From the NCBI GenBank assembly GCA_029255365.1, contig JAPFQF010000050.1:1-64000 (forward strand): DNA of 64,000 nt. Direction: 5' to 3'. Positions 19,314 to 29,099 of the stretch are shown piece by piece. The position numbers and the translations under genes were made by a program. Source of the DNA: Candidatus Nitrosopumilus sp. Lineage in GTDB: Archaea > Thermoproteota > Nitrososphaeria > Nitrososphaerales > Nitrosopumilaceae. Under the pieces are notes generated by a model, which was given only the letters and a program-made list of their open reading frames with translations, was not told the origin of the DNA and ran no database searches. Within the stretch, counting starts at the first letter, position 1. Every line of letters begins with the position of its first letter.

Positions 19314-19580
19314 AATATTTCAAATCAAATACACATCGATATATTACTAATGATAATGTATTTCACATTATTCTATCAATATTCCAAGAAAAGGAATGTT
19401 TTGACCATGTGATGTTCCAGACCCCGGATAGTCGGCCCCCAGAACATATTGTTCCAAATATCAAAATTGGCAATTGGTTGACTCCTTTTTGAGTAGGAGT
19501 GTCGGCCTCAGTTGCACCGCCAGTAATGGTAACTGCAGTCATCTGCAGAATAAAACCGACAAAGTTTTAAAATATTTCAG

Positions 19581-20891
19581 TTACGGGGTCAGCCTGTCAA
19601 CATCTCTCGGATAGAAAGTGGCATCTCGAATATTTTCTGTGCCAGTAAGCGCCATGATCAACCTCTCAAGACCGATTCCACATCCAGCGTGTGGAGGAAC
19701 CCCGTAATCAAAAGCCGCAAGATGATATTCAAATGAATCAGTGTTCATCCCCTTGTTCTTCATGCGCTCTTCAAGCTCATCGCGTTTTTCAATTCTTGTA
19801 CTGCCAGAAGACAGTTCCAAGTCGCCAAACATCAAGTCAAAAGACTCGGAAACTTTTGGGTTTGCCTTGCTGTCTTTGACGTAAAACGGTTTGGGGGCAA
19901 GCGGCCAATCGGTGATAAAGTAGAATCCGTCCAGGCCTATTTTTTTGAGGTTTGACGGATACAGGTCATCGCCCCATTCGGTTTTTGCGCCGGCCTTTTG
20001 CATTCTGTCAACTAGGTCATCGTAAGAATATCTTGGAATGCTGTCTGGAATTTGTGGGACTATAAATTCAGCACCAGGGTTGTCCTTGACATAGTCATTA
20101 ACAGTTTGAATCGAAGTTTTGATGATCTCCTCTATCCTGTTCATCACATCGTTGTAATCCACAAACGCCTCCTCCAAATCGATTGAGATTGCTTCAGCCA
20201 GATGGCGATTTGTCCTGGACGGTTCGGCCCTGAAGATAGGGGCGATCTCAAACACTTTTTCAAAACTCATTGTTAGTTGCTCTTTGTACAATTGCGGACT
20301 TTGAGCTAAGAATGCTTCTTTGTTATAGTAAAATATCGGAAATAGTGCAGCTCCGCCTTCGGTGGCAGTTGCAATCATTTTTGGAGTGTTGATTTCGACA
20401 AAATTTTGGTCTGCAAAGTATTCTCGGATGGACTTTAAAACAAAGCTTCGGGCCTTGAAAATATGCTGAAGCGCATCGCGTCTAAGATCAATCGGCCTTA
20501 CCTCCAGTCGGGTGTCGATATTTTTCACGGTTTTGGCAGTCGGCTCAAAGGGGGGGATTTTTTGAACATCAGAAAAAACCCTCAACTTGGTGGGAATTAT
20601 TTCAAACCCGCTAGGTGCTTTTTCAGACGCCTTGACATTGCCAGTAACAGAGACTGATGAATGTGCCTTTAACGAGGAAATTTTTTCACGGATTTCATCA
20701 GGGCAGTCGTCTTTTTTGGCAACAATTGAAATGTCCCCGTTTTTGTCCCGGACTGTGGCAAAACTGATGTTTCCATGTCCGCGGACTGTCAGCACCCAGC
20801 CCATCACAGTGACCTGAGTTCCGTCCATCGAGGAGCTTATTTCATTGGAATAATGAGATCTACGTAAAGTTCCTAATTCTGTTTCTATCAT
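19581..20891 (-). CDS. aspS: Aspartyl-tRNA synthetase, archaeal type
   Basis: 'VMGWVLTVRGHGNISFATVRDKNG' OB fold and 'FRAEPSRTNRHLAEAISIDLEEAF' / 'GCGIGLERLIM' class II motifs. Confidence 0.93.
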   Translation of the reverse strand: MIETELGTLRRSHYSNEISSSMDGTQVTVMGWVLTVRGHGNISFATVRDKNGDISIVAKKDDCPDEIREKISSLKAHSSVSVTGNVKASEKAPSGFEIIPTKLRVFSDVQKIPPFEPTAKTVKNIDTRLEVRPIDLRRDALQHIFKARSFVLKSIREYFADQNFVEINTPKMIATATEGGAALFPIFYYNKEAFLAQSPQLYKEQLTMSFEKVFEIAPIFRAEPSRTNRHLAEAISIDLEEAFVDYNDVMNRIEEIIKTSIQTVNDYVKDNPGAEFIVPQIPDSIPRYSYDDLVDRMQKAGAKTEWGDDLYPSNLKKIGLDGFYFITDWPLAPKPFYVKDSKANPKVSESFDLMFGDLELSSGSTRIEKRDELEERMKNKGMNTDSFEYHLAAFDYGVPPHAGCGIGLERLIMALTGTENIRDATFYPRDVDRLTP

Positions 20892-21003
20892 AATTTACAT
20901 TATTCCAGATATCTAGAGGTAATTAATTTTTATATAAAATAGTACACCATTCCATTAATTTTCATAATGCTTATAGCAAGTAAAAATTCCACAAAAAATC
21001 AAG

Positions 21004-21195
21004 TTGAATATACTGATACTCCTAGTAATTGCAATGTTTATCATTGTTGGTGTATACGTAGGATACCATGCATCTCAGCAAGCAGGAGAAGAAATAGAAG
21101 AACATGACGTTACAATAGAATTAGAAATTTTAAATGAAAATTCAAGATTAGTACAGATTTATCAAAATCCAGAATTAAAAATGAAATCGCTCTAG
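21004..21195 (+). CDS. Small single-TM protein
   Basis: 63 aa; TTG start, N-terminal hydrophobic helix. Confidence 0.5.
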   Translation: MNILILLVIAMFIIVGVYVGYHASQQAGEEIEEHDVTIELEILNENSRLVQIYQNPELKMKSL

Positions 21196-21242
21196 AATCC
21201 ACTAGCCGGATTTATATTAAATTATAATAATTAATCATAGTC

Positions 21243-21452
21243 ATGACACTATCAGAGAAAGAAAAAATCATAGCAATTATTTCTAATGGGATTTCAGTCT
21301 TTTCATTATTACAAGAGAGAGACGAATTACCAAAAAATACAACAATGTATGATTTTGTATTAAAGGTGATTCCAGAAGATATCAAGTCTGAATTAAGTGT
21401 GGAATTAATTGATGAAGTATTCCAGTACGTTACATCCACACATAGTTCATAA
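21243..21452 (+). CDS. Hypothetical protein
   Basis: 69 aa ORF upstream of purP. Confidence 0.5.
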   Translation: MTLSEKEKIIAIISNGISVFSLLQERDELPKNTTMYDFVLKVIPEDIKSELSVELIDEVFQYVTSTHSS

Positions 21453-21480
21453 AGTACAATGTACTAACTAAAGCATCATA

Positions 21481-22506
21481 ATGACTGCAATAGCAACACT
21501 AGGCTCACACTGTTCTTTACAAGTGCTAAAAGGCGCAAAAGATGAAGGTCTTAAAACAATTCTAGTATGTGAAAAAAAACGTGAAAAATTATACAAAAGA
21601 TTTCCATTTATTGATGAATTAATTATTGTTGATTCATTCAAAGAAGTTCTTGATCAAAAGTGTCAATCAATTCTTGAAGAAAATAATGCAGTTCTAATAC
21701 CTCACGGGACATTAGTTGCACAAATGAGTTCTGAAGAAATTGAATCAATCAAAACGCCGGTCTTTGGTAACAAATGGATTCTAAGATGGGAATCAGATAG
21801 AGAAATGAAAGAAAAACTCATGAGAGAAGCAAAACTACCAATGCCAGAACCAGTTACAGAACCAAGTAAAATTGAAAAACTAGTAATTGTAAAAAGACAA
21901 GGAGCTGCAGGTGGGAAAGGTTACTTTATGGCAGCAAATGAAGAAGATTACAATAGTAAAAGAAATCAACTAATTTCTGAAGGAATAATTTCAAAAGATG
22001 AAACTCTATACATTCAAGAATATGCAGCAGGTGTTTTAGCTTATTTGACATTTTTCTATTCTCCATTAAGAGAGGAATTAGAATTCTTTGGAGTTGATCA
22101 AAGACATGAATCAGACATTGAAGGATTGGGAAGAATTCCTGCAGATCAACAGCTGAAATCAAACAAAGTTCCATCATTCAATGTTATTGGTAATAGTCCT
22201 CTAGTTTTACGAGAATCATTATTAGATGAAGTGTATACGATGGGGGAAAATTTTGTAGAAGCTGCAAAAAGAGTAGTTGCACCAGGAATGAACGGTCCGT
22301 TTTGCATAGAAGGGGTCTATGATGAAAATGCCAAATTCACATCTTTTGAGTTTTCAGCAAGGATTGTTGCAGGCTCCAACATCTACATGGACGGCTCCCC
22401 CTACTATTCACTACTGTTCAATGAAACAATGAGCATGGGTAAAAGAATTGCAAGAGAGATAAAGACAGCCGCAGAGTCAGGCCAGATAGACAAGATTACG
22501 ACCTAG
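21481..22506 (+). CDS. purP: 5-formaminoimidazole-4-carboxamide ribonucleotide synthetase, PurP
   Basis: 341 aa; 'IATLGSHCSLQVLKGAKDEGLKTILVC...VKRQGAAGGKGYFMA...GPFCIEGVYDENAKFTSFEFSARIVAGSN'. Confidence 0.9.
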   Translation: MTAIATLGSHCSLQVLKGAKDEGLKTILVCEKKREKLYKRFPFIDELIIVDSFKEVLDQKCQSILEENNAVLIPHGTLVAQMSSEEIESIKTPVFGNKWILRWESDREMKEKLMREAKLPMPEPVTEPSKIEKLVIVKRQGAAGGKGYFMAANEEDYNSKRNQLISEGIISKDETLYIQEYAAGVLAYLTFFYSPLREELEFFGVDQRHESDIEGLGRIPADQQLKSNKVPSFNVIGNSPLVLRESLLDEVYTMGENFVEAAKRVVAPGMNGPFCIEGVYDENAKFTSFEFSARIVAGSNIYMDGSPYYSLLFNETMSMGKRIAREIKTAAESGQIDKITT

Positions 22507-22514
22507 AATTTATT

Positions 22515-23306
22515 TTATTTTGCACGTACTTCCATACCGTGCTGTGACTTTACAATGTACTTGTCTCGGATTTTGACACTGACCCAATCAATAATCAAAA
22601 CTGTCGCCAGCACTACCAACATGAATACCGCGGCTTTTCCATACTCAAAGAATTTGATATAGTTGATAATGTAGAACCCAATCCCCCCAGCGCCTACCAA
22701 CCCAAGAATGCTGGTCTGTCGCACATTGTAGTCAAACATGTAAAGTATCTGGCTTAGCAGGTGAGATGCGGATTCCGGAATCACCACGTATCGAATCAAT
22801 TGCAATTTTGAAACACCTATGGAACTAACAGCATCCACAGGATCAGAGTCGATTGCCTCGATTGCCTCATATTGTAATTTTGCAACAAATCCTATAGTAT
22901 ACATGACAATTGCCAGAACCCCTGCAAAGGTTCCCAAACCAACCATGATTACAAACAAAATCGCCCACAGGATAGAGGGTAATGTTCGAATGGCTGCAAG
23001 CAGTGCGCGGACAGGTGCATAGACATATTTGCTGTTTAGATTTCTTGCTGCAAACATGCTAAGAGGCAATGCGATTGCGGTACCCACGACTGTTCCAATA
23101 AACGCCATTTGGATTGTTTCAAACATGGCCCACAATGCAGTCGGGACATACTTTGGCTCAACTGAAAGCATCTCCTCAACTACAATCGCAAGATTTGGCA
23201 GTCCTTCTGCAAATTCAATCGGGTTTGCATCGACGTTGTAAGATGCAACTATGACAAGCGCGACAATGATTCCAATTATGATGTTATTTTTTGGAGTCAT
23301 CAGCAT
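22515..23306 (-). CDS. phnE: Phosphonate/phosphate-type ABC transporter permease, PhnE
   Basis: 263 aa; 'ALWAMFETIQMAFIGTVVGTAIALPLSMFAARN...RTLPSILWAILFVIMVGLGTFAGVLAI'. Confidence 0.88.
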   Translation of the reverse strand: MLMTPKNNIIIGIIVALVIVASYNVDANPIEFAEGLPNLAIVVEEMLSVEPKYVPTALWAMFETIQMAFIGTVVGTAIALPLSMFAARNLNSKYVYAPVRALLAAIRTLPSILWAILFVIMVGLGTFAGVLAIVMYTIGFVAKLQYEAIEAIDSDPVDAVSSIGVSKLQLIRYVVIPESASHLLSQILYMFDYNVRQTSILGLVGAGGIGFYIINYIKFFEYGKAAVFMLVVLATVLIIDWVSVKIRDKYIVKSQHGMEVRAK

Positions 23307-24114
23307 ACATCTCCATAATTTCTTCTGTGTTGAGGTCTCCCGTTTGAAAATCCACTATGTTGTCGCCTTCAACGCCAATCTCCAATATTTTGCGACCGTC
23401 TTTAATCACGGCAACCCTGTTTGCAAATTCCAGTGCCAGATGCATGTCATGGTGCACCATTATGGCAGTTAGGTTCATTCTTTTTTGCGCGTCAGCAATC
23501 AGATTCATAATTTCGTGGGCAGTTACATGGTCCAATTCTGAAACAATTTCATCAGCCAGCAAGATGTTAGGTTTTTGCATTAGCGCTCTGGCGATGGCAA
23601 CCCTGCGCTTTTCGCCACCACTTAGCATGTATGCCTTTCTTTCCTCCTTGCCGGACAACCCCACAAGAGAGATAATTCTTTTAGCCTCTAGAACTTCATG
23701 TTCGGGAAATCTCTTAAGCAAAGACTGTATCGTGCTCAATCGAGGCAACGCCCCAATCATGATATTTTCAAGAACTGTGATGTTTTTTACAAGTCCCAAG
23801 CTTTGAGGGATATAGCCTATTGTGTGCATCATTTTTTTGAATTTTTTGTTATTCATGTTGGGTGTGACATAGTCAATTTTGATGGTGCCCTTGCTTGGAA
23901 CCATCATGCCGTTCATCAGTTTTAGCAGCGTGGATTTTCCAGAACCGGACTTGCCAACTATGGCATAATTTGTCCCCCTGTCAATCGAGAGATTGATTCC
24001 CTCCAGCGCAAAGTTCTTTGAATCGTATGATGTCCACACATCACTCATTTGGATAATTTTGTTTGTTGAAATTAATGAAAAAGAAGAGTTTTGGGTCATC
24101 TGAATTTGTTTCAT
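23284..24114 (-). CDS. phnC: Phosphonate-type ABC transporter ATPase, PhnC
   Basis: Walker A 'GKSGSGKSTLLKLMNG', signature 'LSGGEKRRVAIARAL'. Confidence 0.9.
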   Translation of the reverse strand: MKQIQMTQNSSFSLISTNKIIQMSDVWTSYDSKNFALEGINLSIDRGTNYAIVGKSGSGKSTLLKLMNGMMVPSKGTIKIDYVTPNMNNKKFKKMMHTIGYIPQSLGLVKNITVLENIMIGALPRLSTIQSLLKRFPEHEVLEAKRIISLVGLSGKEERKAYMLSGGEKRRVAIARALMQKPNILLADEIVSELDHVTAHEIMNLIADAQKRMNLTAIMVHHDMHLALEFANRVAVIKDGRKILEIGVEGDNIVDFQTGDLNTEEIMEMYADDSKK

Positions 24115-24131
24115 TTCCAGAATCCCTGGTT

Positions 24132-25136
24132 TTATTTGCTCTTGTTATAGCTATCAAGAATCAGCTGATCAAGTCCGGTTAACGCATCAATGTAGTCGCC
24201 AAATTCACCAATATGCATAGTGGTAGTTGTCGGAACCAGAGCTTCCGCGCCATACAAATCCTTCAAAATATGATTATTTTCGTCATAGTTAAGTTTGATT
24301 AGCGCATCAACAAGTGCATCTCTGGTTGATTCGGACATGTCAGAATTAACCATAAACACATGTGATGGTACAGGTCCAATCGTAGCGGCTGGACGTAGTT
24401 TTACTTGATCTCCCAATTCAAGATATTTTTGTGGTGCAACATCTGAACCGAATGCAGCATCTACGTTGCCATTAAGAAGTAATTCCAATGCAGATTTGTA
24501 GCCGCCTGCAAAAGTATAGCTCTCAAAGTTATGTGCCAAGGCAGATTCCAAGGCAACAATATCATCGCCTTCGATAGTCACATAGCCTTCAGTGACCAAT
24601 GTTCCCATAGGTCGCACAAAACCAGAAGATCCTGTAATGCTGGTAAACGCCACTCTTTTTCCAACCGTATCTGCCAATGAATGAATGGAGTCATTGTCAG
24701 CAAGAGTCCAAACTGTCGCTTGATAATTCACCTTGCCTTCAACGAGTTCCGCCATCACGGCTTCTGCACCGGTTCTTTGGTGAGTGATCCATGCTGGACC
24801 CGTATCCATAAAGGCGGCATCAATGTGGCCAAATCTCATGCCTTCAATTATGGCCTCATAGTCTGTCGGAACTACGATTTTGACATCTATGCCAAGCTCA
24901 TTCTCAAGAAACGTTTCCAATGCCTTAGCCTTCGGAGTCAATTCGTCAGCTTTTTCAACTGGAATGAATCCAATTGTAAGTGTGTCAACATCAACAGCGC
25001 TTGATTCAGATGAAACGTTAATGATTTCACTGGTTGTTAAAGAATTAGAATTATCATTCAAACTCCCTAAACCATAACCTCCAAGAAAGGCAGTTACGGC
25101 AATTACAACTAATGTTAAAATTATTTGTTGTTTCAT
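24132..25136 (-). CDS. phnD: Phosphate/phosphite/phosphonate-type ABC substrate-binding protein, PhnD
   Basis: 334 aa; signal anchor, 'LTIGFIPVEKADELTPKAKALETFLENELGIDVKIVVPTDYEAIIEGMRFGHIDAAFMDTGPAW'. Confidence 0.88.
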   Translation of the reverse strand: MKQQIILTLVVIAVTAFLGGYGLGSLNDNSNSLTTSEIINVSSESSAVDVDTLTIGFIPVEKADELTPKAKALETFLENELGIDVKIVVPTDYEAIIEGMRFGHIDAAFMDTGPAWITHQRTGAEAVMAELVEGKVNYQATVWTLADNDSIHSLADTVGKRVAFTSITGSSGFVRPMGTLVTEGYVTIEGDDIVALESALAHNFESYTFAGGYKSALELLLNGNVDAAFGSDVAPQKYLELGDQVKLRPAATIGPVPSHVFMVNSDMSESTRDALVDALIKLNYDENNHILKDLYGAEALVPTTTTMHIGEFGDYIDALTGLDQLILDSYNKSK

Positions 25137-25249
25137 GATTTACTAAAAAATTTAGGAGAAGCTAATTATTTAAAGCAAGGCATCATTCCAAATTATCATT
25201 CCAAGTCTATAGAATGAGAATACTAGATGAGTTATCAGAACAATATAGA

Positions 25250-25597
25250 TTAATTTGATTTTGGATTTACAGTATTTGAATACAAATTCAAACTAGGCTC
25301 TAAATCATCTAAAATGATTTCAACTTTTCCAATTCTACTCCTATACAGTTTAATTTTTTTGCCATCAGAAGAAATAACAAATTTATCAATTTCTGCCAAT
25401 GCCAGATCGTCTAAAGTGGATAAAATTTTGTATACCGTAGATAAAGATATTTTTAATTCATCGGCAATTGTAGCTGCATCTTTTGATTCATTTTTAATTG
25501 AAAATAACACGGATCTTGTACACACATTACTAAGTGATTCAATAATTTTCTGAGTAATATCAAATTCAGATAGTTGTATGATGGTAGGTTTTTGCAT
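25250..25597 (-). CDS. Winged-helix transcriptional regulator (paralog 2)
   Basis: 115 aa; 'DAATIADELKISLSTVYKILSTLDDLAL'. Confidence 0.75.
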   Translation of the reverse strand: MQKPTIIQLSEFDITQKIIESLSNVCTRSVLFSIKNESKDAATIADELKISLSTVYKILSTLDDLALAEIDKFVISSDGKKIKLYRSRIGKVEIILDDLEPSLNLYSNTVNPKSN

Positions 25598-25605
25598 AAT
25601 ATCAC

Positions 25606-25935
25606 TTAATTAGGAATCAAGGTCAAAACAGGCTCAGGATTACGAATAGAAATATCAGCTTTACTGATTCTGCTTCTATAAAATTTGTATTTTCTACCTT
25701 TGTCAGATAGCATCCACTTTTCAACTTTAATCAAAGTTAATTCTTCAAGGTCGGATAATTTTTTGTACACAGAGCTAAGAGGGATTTTGAGGTTGTCTGA
25801 AAGTTCTGCAGCAGTATTTCCTTTTTTGACAATTGAGAATAAAATTGCCCTCGATTCAGAGTCAGCCAGCGCCTCTATGACTTTTTGAGTAATATCATAT
25901 TTTTTTAATTGTGGCAATGTTAATTTTCTGGACAT
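25606..25935 (-). CDS. Winged-helix transcriptional regulator (paralog 1)
   Basis: 109 aa; tandem paralog of 25250-25597, 'YDITQKVIEALADSESRAILFSI...AAELSDNLKIPLSSVYKKLSDLEELTL'. Confidence 0.75.
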   Translation of the reverse strand: MSRKLTLPQLKKYDITQKVIEALADSESRAILFSIVKKGNTAAELSDNLKIPLSSVYKKLSDLEELTLIKVEKWMLSDKGRKYKFYRSRISKADISIRNPEPVLTLIPN

Positions 25936-26004
25936 GTAAATACTGAAAATTATCTTATTATTTAAATGAAATGCGCTGGTTCTGATTCTATAGAGTCAGA
26001 ACGA

Positions 26005-26733
26005 TTATGAATATTGCATAGTGTCTTTGTTTGATTCAAAACGATTCCAAAAGAATCCCAGAATTATTCCAACTGAAATCCAGAACGATGAAACTCCCAA
26101 TACAGACATAAATCTAAACTCATTAACCAAGTTCATCGGAGCGGTAATTTCGTCAGGGTTTTCAGGCATTACGAAAAATACTGCACTAATGAAAATTCCA
26201 TACCCTATTATGGATACAAGTTTTTTCCTGTTTTTGAATTTCCTGGATAATTTGTAAAACATAATTGCTCCAATTCCGGAAATTGTAATAAAGGAAATAT
26301 AAAGAGCCGCCCTCAGCACCACAGTCTCAGCATCGCCCACAGTTGGCGGATTTGCAGGATATTTTAGAAAAGGAATAAGATAGAGTGTGAGCCACATAAT
26401 TCCAGCCAGAATCAGTGCCCTTTTGACATCGTTGCTTCCAGGTAGTGAGTTTCTAGACAATGCAAATACAATACCAAACAGGGCACCGACGGACGTTCCT
26501 AAGATTACACCTGCAAGAATTTGGCCACTTTTCTGCCACACCCTGTACCCCTCATATTCCACCCAAAATTGAGGAGAGTCTTCCTCCTCGCCAGACTCGA
26601 ATAAATTTTGATTTTCAATGCCTATCGCCTGATCAAGGTAGGGTTCAACTATTGCAAAATTGACAGTTCCGTGTATTAATCCTGCAAAAGCGCCGGAGAT
26701 CAGTACAATGGTGATAAAATGGAATGTTTTCAC
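26005..26733 (-). CDS. cbtA: CbtA-family putative cobalt transporter subunit
   Basis: 242 aa multi-TM; 'LISGAFAGLIHGTVNFAIVEPYLDQAIGIEN...' directly downstream of a CbtB-like gene. Confidence 0.8.
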   Translation of the reverse strand: MKTFHFITIVLISGAFAGLIHGTVNFAIVEPYLDQAIGIENQNLFESGEEEDSPQFWVEYEGYRVWQKSGQILAGVILGTSVGALFGIVFALSRNSLPGSNDVKRALILAGIMWLTLYLIPFLKYPANPPTVGDAETVVLRAALYISFITISGIGAIMFYKLSRKFKNRKKLVSIIGYGIFISAVFFVMPENPDEITAPMNLVNEFRFMSVLGVSSFWISVGIILGFFWNRFESNKDTMQYS

Positions 26734-26745
26734 GACAAAGAAATC

Positions 26746-26961
26746 CTAATGGCAAGGAAAGCCAGCAGCATGTCTCATGTCATGAGTAAGCTCATGGATG
26801 TAAAGATCAGTGTATGCCTGTTCCCCGTAAACGAGACTAAAGACATGGCCTTGATCAAATCCAACAACAAATAATCCTGCTGCAAAGACAATAGCTAATG
26901 CAAGTATTGCCAGTTTTGAAACACCAGTTTTTGAAACTGTTATTTGCCTAGATTCAGACAT
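26746..26961 (-). CDS. cbtB: CbtB-family putative cobalt transporter subunit
   Basis: 71 aa with one TM and C-terminal 'YIHELTHDMRHAAGFPCH', typical of CbtB. Confidence 0.85.
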   Translation of the reverse strand: MSESRQITVSKTGVSKLAILALAIVFAAGLFVVGFDQGHVFSLVYGEQAYTDLYIHELTHDMRHAAGFPCH

Positions 26962-27288
26962 TAAAAATAAGATTCTTTGTTTATATTAAAACTCTTGGAT
27001 GGATGAAAAATACCCAAGTGCAGCGATTTGGAGAGACGTTTTATTCCGAGATCGAACATACTTGTCTTTTTGACACATTTTTTCTAAAAATCTGTGTTAA
27101 ATTACAGTTTGCTAAAAAGTAAACCTTACACGAACGAATTTTTAAAAACGGGAAAAAACAGTGGGTAGAATATAACGAATCATATAATTTTGTTTTAATT
27201 ACACTGACAATTGAACGCCTTGTCTATTTGCTGAATCTGAAGAAGATAACAGTATGCATAAAAAAATAATTTCAAAGTATGCAAAAAA

Positions 27289-27588
27289 TTAGAATGGGAT
27301 GAAATCATCCACATCTGTAACAATTATCACACCTTTGCTGTCGCCACCAATAGATTTCTTTATTGCATCAGATGTGGATTGAACCTTGTCTGAATCTACT
27401 ATTGTAGCTATTATTTTTCGTGGAAGGTATGAACTTGTGGTACTTGTTCCTCTACCAGAACGTGTTTGTTCTGTTTCTTTGCCTGCACTCTTTACGTCAT
27501 ATATTATGGCGTTAAGATTAAGCTCTCTTAAAGATACAATTACTGCATCAGCCTTTTCATTTTTTACCAGTATTGCCAATCTTTTCAT
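27289..27588 (-). CDS. PII-like (GlnB superfamily) signalling protein
   Basis: 99 aa; 'MKRLAILVKNEKADAVIVSLRELNLNAIIYDVKSAGKE...RKIIATIVDSDKVQSTSDAIKKSIGGDSKGVIIVTDVDDFI'. Confidence 0.6.
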   Translation of the reverse strand: MKRLAILVKNEKADAVIVSLRELNLNAIIYDVKSAGKETEQTRSGRGTSTTSSYLPRKIIATIVDSDKVQSTSDAIKKSIGGDSKGVIIVTDVDDFIPF

Positions 27589-27665
27589 TCCACTTGTTTA
27601 CGCTCAATCATATTTAAGATTGTGAAAATTTGGATTAAAGAAGAAAACCCAAAACACCTTAGACT

Positions 27666-28088
27666 CTAGCACCGTTCACACTGACAATTGAATGTATTTA
27701 TCCCCTCGTCAATATCCTCAATCCACATTATATGCGAAATATGACTGTGATTACCCATCTTACACTGCACACAAACAAAATCACTCTCCATCATGGATAT
27801 CGTATTCTGTGTTTTTCCCATTGGAACTGATAGAATTCTAATGTCACTGCTCTTGAAGTAGTTACAACCCATAAGCAGACAGTCCCCCAAGTCAAATGAT
27901 AACTCGGTCTTGTCTGGGTGACCTCGGTCGTTATACCTTACAGCCCTTAATTGTGCTAGTAAATCAGAATATGCCCTATGAATCCTGATTTTCTTTTCCT
28001 TTACACACTGGGCGGATTCAGTCGTCATATTGGATAGTTCTTGTCTGAAATTGACTGGACTGCAGGTAGCAGTTGAAATTCTAAACAT
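27666..28088 (-). CDS. Cys-rich zinc-ribbon protein with 'FNCQCERC' C-terminus (intact family member)
   Basis: 140 aa; 'DFVCVQCKMGNHSHISHIMWIEDIDEGINTFNCQCERC'. Confidence 0.6.
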   Translation of the reverse strand: MFRISTATCSPVNFRQELSNMTTESAQCVKEKKIRIHRAYSDLLAQLRAVRYNDRGHPDKTELSFDLGDCLLMGCNYFKSSDIRILSVPMGKTQNTISMMESDFVCVQCKMGNHSHISHIMWIEDIDEGINTFNCQCERC

Positions 28089-28320
28089 CCACCTGCAACA
28101 AAAGATAATTTTTGCCTCAGGCTACCTGGAAAAAACATTGTTGGAAGTTTTGACAAAACTGAACAAAGCAATAGCAGTGACAGAAAAGCCATTGTCATTA
28201 GACGTGCCGGACTATATGATAAACAGTTCTGAAATTTTTGAGACGTTGGAAAAAATAAACATAAATCAGGAAGAAAGGGACATTAATCAAAAAATGTCAG
28301 AGATAATGACAGTGTTGTAA
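28030..28320 (+). CDS. Hypothetical protein
   Basis: 96 aa; 5' end overlaps the divergent gene, true start likely downstream. Confidence 0.5.
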   Translation: MDSSCLKLTGLQVAVEILNIHLQQKIIFASGYLEKTLLEVLTKLNKAIAVTEKPLSLDVPDYMINSSEIFETLEKININQEERDINQKMSEIMTVL

Positions 28321-28405
28321 AATCCGATTCAGATGAATTGTAAATTCAGCATTTGCCGAATAGACATCAGAGAAGATATTTACTAGAAACAAAACCCACA
28401 TCAGC

Positions 28406-29050
28406 ATGACAAAATTATATTTGCTGGCAATCCCCGTTATCATCGGCATCATTGCGGGGGCATTCCTGTCATCCTATCTCGAAGCAGAATCCAAATCAGA
28501 TTCACTTACGGCATCAAAATTAATCGAGGGCGGGTCTCCGATAATGGGGAGCCCGAATGCGCCAATTACGATATTGGAATGGGGCGATTATCAGTGCACA
28601 TTTTGCTATAAATTCCATCAGAGCACTCTGGATATAATCAACGAGGATTTTGTTAAAACAGGCAAAGTGAAGATTGTTTTCAAAGACTTTCCGCTAAACG
28701 GCCCTGATTCGCTTCTTGCTGCAGAAGCGACACATTGCGCGCAAGATCAAGAAAAGTATTGGCAGTATCATGATGAACTGTATGACAATTGGGGGGGAGA
28801 AAGAACAGGCTGGGTCACCAGGGAATCCCTTGGCAAATTTGCAATTACTGTAAATTTGGATTTGGATAAATTTAACAAATGTCTCGATGATCATAAATAC
28901 CAAAACAAGGTAATGTCTCTTCATGAATTTGGAAAGAAGATAGGAATTGATGCAACGCCATCATTTCTGGTGTTTAACGGAGAAAAAATGATCAAAATCA
29001 GAGGGAATCAGCCCTTGGAAGTATTTCTTAAAACATTTGACGAATTGTGA
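28406..29050 (+). CDS. DsbA-like thioredoxin-fold oxidoreductase, membrane-anchored
   Basis: 214 aa; 'SPNAPITILEWGDYQCTFCYKFHQSTLDII...VFKDFPLNGPDSLLAAEATHCAQDQEKYWQYHDELY'. Confidence 0.9.
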   Translation: MTKLYLLAIPVIIGIIAGAFLSSYLEAESKSDSLTASKLIEGGSPIMGSPNAPITILEWGDYQCTFCYKFHQSTLDIINEDFVKTGKVKIVFKDFPLNGPDSLLAAEATHCAQDQEKYWQYHDELYDNWGGERTGWVTRESLGKFAITVNLDLDKFNKCLDDHKYQNKVMSLHEFGKKIGIDATPSFLVFNGEKMIKIRGNQPLEVFLKTFDEL

Positions 29051-29099
29051 TTTAAAAAATAATCAAAAAGATATATTCGTAATTTAGTGATGTGATGTA

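Noticed and set aside
19360-19542. Minus-strand 59-codon ORF upstream of aspS/gatC (MTAVTITGGATEADTPTQ...)
   Set aside because: No recognisable motif and odd composition; cannot be distinguished from chance.
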